A model generated the notes under the pieces. The model did not search any database. It saw only the letters and a program-made list of their open reading frames with translations, and was not told where the DNA came from. This document shows positions 60,853 to 64,000 of a stretch of 64,000 nt of DNA, piece after piece. Origin of the DNA: an uncultured Solobacterium sp. (lineage in GTDB: Bacteria; Bacillota_I; Bacilli_A; Erysipelotrichales; Erysipelotrichaceae). Location: positions 1 through 64,000 of the forward strand of contig UQPV01000006.1 in NCBI GenBank assembly GCA_900543035.1, written 5' to 3'. The position numbers and the translations under genes were made by a program. Each line of letters opens with the position of its first letter. Positions within the stretch are counted from its first letter, which is position 1.

Positions 60853-61866
60853 ATGAATGAAGGAAAATTGATCCTCCCGCATGACTATGAGAATAAACTG
60901 GATTATGTCTCGACGGAGATCGCCATCAAATATGTGAAGGATCTGTTTGAACGCAGGCTGGCCTATCATCTGAACCTGATGCGTGTATCTGCGCCGCTGT
61001 TCGTCCGCAAGGACAGCGGGCTCAACGATAACCTCAACGGCGTGGAGCGTCCGGTCACTTTCGATATCCGGGATATCGAAGGCGATGTGGAGATCGTGCA
61101 TTCGCTGGCCAAATGGAAGCGCATGGCGCTGAAGCGCTATGGCTTTGAAGTGAACAAAGGCATCTACACGGATATGAACGCCATCCGTCGCGATGAGATC
61201 GTCGACAACCTGCATTCTGTCTATGTCGACCAGTGGGACTGGGAAAAGATCATCAGTGCGGAAAACCGCACGCTGGATCATCTGCAGGAGACCGTGAAGA
61301 AGATCATGAAGGCGCTGAAGGAGACGGAACAGCAGCTGTGCAAGGTGTTTGAGAATCTGGAGCCGTTCATCAAGGAAGAGATCACGTTCATCACTTCCCA
61401 GGAACTGGAGGACCGCTATCCGCATCTGACGCCGAAGGAGCGGGAATATGAGTTTACCAAGCTGCATGGCAGCGCCTGCATCATGCAGATCGGCGATAAG
61501 CTGAACAGCGGCATGCCGCATGATGGACGGGCACCGGACTATGATGACTGGGCGCTCAACGGCGATATCCTGATCTATTATCCGGTGATCGATCAGGCGG
61601 TGGAGATCTCCAGCATGGGCATCCGCGTCGATTCGATGTCGCTGCTCTCCCAGCTGGAGAAGAGCGGATGCATGGACCGCATCGCGCTGCCTTTCCACAA
61701 GGCGCTGCTTGCCGGCGAGCTGCCGCTGACGATGGGCGGGGGCATCGGGCAGTCCCGCATCTGTCTGCTGCTGCTGAACAAGGCGCACATCGGCGAGGTG
61801 CAGGCCGGCGCATGGCCGACCCCGATGATCGAAAAGTGCCGCGCGCACAATATCATCTTGCTTTGA
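60853..61866 (+). CDS. asnA: aspartate-ammonia ligase
   Basis: A 337-aa ammonia-dependent asparagine synthetase of the class II aminoacyl-tRNA-synthetase fold. Motifs include PLFVRKDSGLNDNLNG, FTKLHGSACIMQIGDKL-like and the closing LTMGGGIGQSR. It makes asparagine from aspartate, ammonia and ATP. I choose ATG 60853 (AAGGGGATG upstream) over GTG 60829; length then fits the family (about 330). It is a single-gene transcript. Confidence 0.95.
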   Translation: MNEGKLILPHDYENKLDYVSTEIAIKYVKDLFERRLAYHLNLMRVSAPLFVRKDSGLNDNLNGVERPVTFDIRDIEGDVEIVHSLAKWKRMALKRYGFEVNKGIYTDMNAIRRDEIVDNLHSVYVDQWDWEKIISAENRTLDHLQETVKKIMKALKETEQQLCKVFENLEPFIKEEITFITSQELEDRYPHLTPKEREYEFTKLHGSACIMQIGDKLNSGMPHDGRAPDYDDWALNGDILIYYPVIDQAVEISSMGIRVDSMSLLSQLEKSGCMDRIALPFHKALLAGELPLTMGGGIGQSRICLLLLNKAHIGEVQAGAWPTPMIEKCRAHNIILL

Positions 61867-62010
61867 CGCTTAAGCCTTTTTTCGCGTGCGCATAAACATA
61901 TGTGCCCGAAAGAAGGCATTTTTGATTGCATTTCCCCGCTGCGGCTGAACAAAAGCTCCGTCTCGGCCGGAAATTCTAAAAAAACGGTGGTATTCGACAG
62001 ATAAATGAGC

Positions 62011-62016
62011 TATAAT
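62011..62016 (+). promoter_or_regulatory. -10 element of tRNA-Arg
   Basis: A perfect TATAAT, 13 bp before the first tRNA base; no convincing -35 is seen at 16-18 bp. The preceding stretch from 61867 holds no gene I can support. Confidence 0.5.
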
Positions 62017-62029
62017 AAGGACACTGAGT

Positions 62030-62106
62030 GTGCCCGTAGCTCAATTGGATAGAGTACCAGATTCCGATTCTGGCGGTTGCAGGTTCGATCCCTGTCGGGT
62101 GCGCCA
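62030..62106 (+). tRNA. tRNA-Arg (CCG)
   Basis: A 77-nt cloverleaf with encoded CCA. The anticodon stem-loop is CCAGA-TTCCGAT-TCTGG, with anticodon CCG. The T loop is TTCGATC, and the acceptor GTGCCCG pairs with CGGGTGC through two G-T pairs. It reads CGG arginine codons. Confidence 0.95.
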
Positions 62107-62130
62107 TTTTTATTTTATCCGGAGGACAGC

Positions 62131-62610
62131 ATGAGAAGAAAAGACCGGGAAGTGAGCGATCTGCGTCAGCAGCTGGAGATCGTCCGGCGCTGTGATTCCT
62201 GCTGCATCGCCATCAACGATCCAGATCAGGATGCGCCATATATCGTCGAGCTCAGCTTCGGGCTGGAGCATCTGGAAGACAAGGACATATTGTATGTGCA
62301 CAGCGCAAAAGAAGGACGGAAGCTGGAGCTGCTTGCGCAGGATCCGCATGTGAGCTTCTTCATGAGCTGCGGACATGAATTGGTGTATGACGCGGAACGG
62401 CAGATGTGCACCATGAATTATGAGAGCGTGAGCGGATATGGCATCATGCGTCTGCTCAGCGCGCAGGAAGCCCTGCACGGGCTCGATGTGCTGATGGACC
62501 ATTATTATCCGCATGAACGCCGCCCTTATCACAAAAAGGCGGTGGACAGCACAGCGGTATACGGTCTGGAGATCCTCTCCATGACGGCCAAGAAAAGGAA
62601 AAAGAAATGA
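62131..62610 (+). CDS. PPOX-family FMN-binding protein (NimA-like)
   Basis: A 159-aa flavin split-barrel protein of the pyridoxamine 5'-phosphate oxidase-related family. CCIAINDPDQDAPYIVELSFG, YVHSAKEGRKLELL and the C-terminal YHKKAVDSTAVYGLEI are typical of the NimA-like group. It probably binds FMN and performs a redox reaction on an unknown substrate. The start ATG 62131 follows CGGAGGACAGC; upstream residues in frame overlap the tRNA and are excluded. It couples to the next gene by an ATGA overlap. Confidence 0.85.
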   Translation: MRRKDREVSDLRQQLEIVRRCDSCCIAINDPDQDAPYIVELSFGLEHLEDKDILYVHSAKEGRKLELLAQDPHVSFFMSCGHELVYDAERQMCTMNYESVSGYGIMRLLSAQEALHGLDVLMDHYYPHERRPYHKKAVDSTAVYGLEILSMTAKKRKKK

Positions 62611-63248
62611 TGAACGGGTATTTATTTGATCTGGACGGCACGCTGATCCAGTCCATGCATGTATGGGAGGATGCAGTGATGCGTCTGTTTGACAGACTGA
62701 ACCTGAAGATGGACATCGACGAAGCGAGAGACGCGTTTTCAGCCATGAAATTCACCGAGGTGCTGGAAGCGCTGATCCAGCATTTTCAGCTGCCTATGAG
62801 CGTAAAGGAACTGTATGGCATGGTGATCGATGATGTGCGCGAGCAATATACCTATACCGTGCAGGCCGTAGAAGGCGCGGTAGACTATGTGAAGAAATGC
62901 GCCGCGGCAGGCAAGCGGATGTGCGTGGTGACCGCCAATGACGTCCCGTTGACCGAAGCGGTCCTGCGCCGCCTGGGAATCTTGCAGGATATGGCGTTCA
63001 TCTTGTCTTCTGAAGAAAGCGGTCTGACGAAGCGGACGCCGCAGATGGCGGAAGAAGCGATGCGCCGCCTGCAGCTGAAGCCGCAGGAATGCGTCATGCT
63101 GGAGGATTCGCTATATTCCATGAAATCAGCAAAAGCGGCAGGATGCTATGTGATCGCCATCGCCTCGCCAGAGGCGAAGGACTATGCCCAGATCTGTGAG
63201 ACCGCCGATGAGGTGCATGCGGATCTGCGCGATGTCCCTGTCCGCTGA
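62607..63248 (+). CDS. HAD-superfamily phosphatase (beta-phosphoglucomutase-like)
   Basis: A 213-aa HAD hydrolase. Motif I is LFDLDGTLIQS, with nucleophile Asp and acid Asp; the helical cap follows. Motif II is VVTAND, motif III Lys is in LTKRTPQ, and motif IV is LEDSLYSMKSAKAAG. Size fits phosphoglycolate phosphatase/beta-phosphoglucomutase-like enzymes; the substrate is unknown. It overlaps the PPOX gene by ATGA. Confidence 0.9.
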   Translation: MMNGYLFDLDGTLIQSMHVWEDAVMRLFDRLNLKMDIDEARDAFSAMKFTEVLEALIQHFQLPMSVKELYGMVIDDVREQYTYTVQAVEGAVDYVKKCAAAGKRMCVVTANDVPLTEAVLRRLGILQDMAFILSSEESGLTKRTPQMAEEAMRRLQLKPQECVMLEDSLYSMKSAKAAGCYVIAIASPEAKDYAQICETADEVHADLRDVPVR

Positions 63249-63264
63249 AAACGCGGAAGAACGG

Positions 63265-63293
63265 TTGACAAACGTCAAGAAAGCCGTTAAAAT
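63265..63293 (+). promoter_or_regulatory. promoter of lysS
   Basis: Consensus TTGACA (63265-63270), a 17-bp spacer and TAAAAT (63288-63293). It opens the T-box leader. Confidence 0.85.
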
Positions 63294-63299
63294 TGCATC

Positions 63300-63542
63300 G
63301 TAATCAGAGGCTGAGAAGGGTGCAGTAGCGCATGCAGAAGCGCAAAGAGAGTTTCCGGAAGCTGAGAAGGAGACCGCGGAGCATGAAGGCGAACAAAGAG
63401 CCCGGAGCCGAAACGTGAAGCTCGCGGCATACGAGCGGCTGTCTTGCGGCAGTCACTGAGATGAAACGGAGCGATCCGTCTCATGAAGTAGGGTGGTACC
63501 ACGATGATGCTCTCTCGTCCCTATGCGGATGAGAGTTTTTTT
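63300..63542 (+). promoter_or_regulatory. T-box riboswitch of lysS
   Basis: The T-box core AGGGTGGTACCACG is at 63490-63503, followed by the terminator at 63512-63542. Stem I has AGTA near 63323 and, on its 3' side, GAAC-AAA-G (63391-63398). AAA (63395-63397) is the likely lysine specifier; the alternative register reads CAA. Uncharged tRNA-Lys would allow read-through into lysS. Confidence 0.88.
63512..63542 (+). terminator. attenuator terminator of the lysS T-box
   Basis: CTCTCGTCC (63512-63520) and GGATGAGAG (63527-63535) pair with one G-T, followed by seven T. Confidence 0.88.
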
Positions 63543-63563
63543 ATGGAAGAAAGGAAGAGGAAC

Positions 63564-64000
63564 ATGGCAGAAAAACTGACTGAACAGGAAAAGATCCGCC
63601 GACAGAAGATGGAAGAACTGCGTGAAAAGGGCATCGATCCATTTGGACACGCCTATGCGCGCACCCATCGCTCCGGAGACATCAGAAGCGAATATGGCGA
63701 ATGCACGAAGGAAGAGCTGGATGAACAGAATGTCACGGTCCGCGTCGCAGGCCGCATCATGACCAAACGCCGTCAGGGCAAGGCAGGCTTCATGCACATC
63801 CAGGATGTGGACGGCCGCATCCAGATCTATGTGCGTAAGGATGACATCGGGGAAGACGCTTATGAGCTCTTCAAGAAGAGCGACATCGGAGACATCGTCG
63901 GCATCGAGGGCACGCTCATGCGCACGAACACCGGTGAGCTGTCTGTACATGCGAAGGTATATACTCACCTGACCAAGGCGCTTCGCCCGCTGCCGGAGAA
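63564..64000 (+). CDS. lysS: lysyl-tRNA synthetase, class II (5' part, cut by window end)
   Basis: The first 145 complete codons of LysS are present. The N-terminal helix is followed by the anticodon-binding OB domain (VTVRVAGRIMTKRRQGKAGFM, HIQDVDGRIQIYV, DIVGIEGTLMRTNTGELSV). The catalytic domain lies beyond 64000. AAGGAAGAGG precedes the ATG at 63564; an in-frame ATG at 63543 lies against the terminator and is unlikely. It charges tRNA-Lys and is controlled by the T-box upstream. Confidence 0.95.
   Translation, partial: MAEKLTEQEKIRRQKMEELREKGIDPFGHAYARTHRSGDIRSEYGECTKEELDEQNVTVRVAGRIMTKRRQGKAGFMHIQDVDGRIQIYVRKDDIGEDAYELFKKSDIGDIVGIEGTLMRTNTGELSVHAKVYTHLTKALRPLPE

Noticed and set aside
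61867..62010. A short gene or leader between asnA and tRNA-Arg
   Set aside because: No frame with a ribosome binding site and no stable hairpin with a T-run; only a -10 for the tRNA is visible.

Overview
The window looks like chromosomal DNA of a GC-moderate (mid-50s percent by eye) Bacillota, most plausibly an Erysipelotrichales-type gut anaerobe. The grounds are T-box and lysine riboswitches, strong GGAGG ribosome binding sites, densely overlapping operons with ATGA junctions, an N-acetyl (DapH-type) lysine pathway, AsnA, and a giant mucin/glycan-type GH31 enzyme with CBM32, FIVAR, dockerin-like and cohesin-like modules. The family assignment is inference. I saw no phage, insertion sequence, rRNA or CRISPR array.

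Layout. 0.2-2.1 kb holds a two-gene NHEJ unit (Ku and a stand-alone ATP ligase, minus strand), diverging from an unrecognised 391-aa gene. 3.4-5.2 kb is a natural fusion of a YhhQ-type queuosine-precursor transporter with tRNA-guanine transglycosylase, apparently read from a leaderless promoter. 5.3-8.8 kb carries AlkD-like DNA repair, YgiQ radical SAM, an ECF-type S component and a DUF4430 protein. 8.9-16.8 kb is a complete arginine operon (argGHCJBDF) behind an Arg-specifier T-box. 16.9-23.7 kb holds an AIM24 protein and an M20 deacetylase, divergent from lysA-dapF-dapA-dapB-dapH-DUF6440 behind a lysine riboswitch. 23.9-30.6 kb is the 2228-aa GH31 surface enzyme. 30.7-37.9 kb has a probable yybP-ykoY Mn riboswitch in front of a CNNM/HlyC transporter, then a MATE exporter, a SWIM-SNF2 helicase and an amidase. 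37.9-38.1 kb has tRNA-Ile and tRNA-Ala.

38.2-44.2 kb contains a 58-aa small gene, two CobW-type GTPases (one with a His-rich loop and CxCC, one fused to a DUF1980-like domain), a PfkB kinase, an ArsC-like phosphatase, small membrane proteins, a GNAT and a DJ-1 protein. 44.4-49.2 kb is an AT-richer cluster: lipoprotein, anchored protein, two half-size FtsX-like permeases and an ABC ATPase. 49.2-54.2 kb is a minus-strand two-component system followed by a MacB-like ABC pair, with 11-bp-phased repeats in between. 54.3-56.0 kb is a DUF2156-GNAT fusion. 56.0-60.7 kb is a TetR regulator divergent from an ABC ATPase and a coiled-coil FtsX permease, with a duplicated operator-like site. 60.8-64 kb has asnA, tRNA-Arg, a PPOX protein, a HAD phosphatase, and lysS (cut by the window end) behind a second T-box.

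How it works together. Arginine and lysine supply are each controlled by an RNA sensor: the argG T-box is predicted to respond to uncharged tRNA-Arg, the lysA riboswitch to lysine, and the lysS T-box to uncharged tRNA-Lys. The deacetylase needed by the DapH pathway sits back to back with the lysine operon. No dedicated acetyl-DAP aminotransferase is present, so ArgD or an enzyme outside the window may supply that step. Three unrelated MacB/FtsX-type ABC systems lie within 16 kb, two with their own regulators, suggesting a region devoted to envelope stress or antimicrobial-peptide handling.
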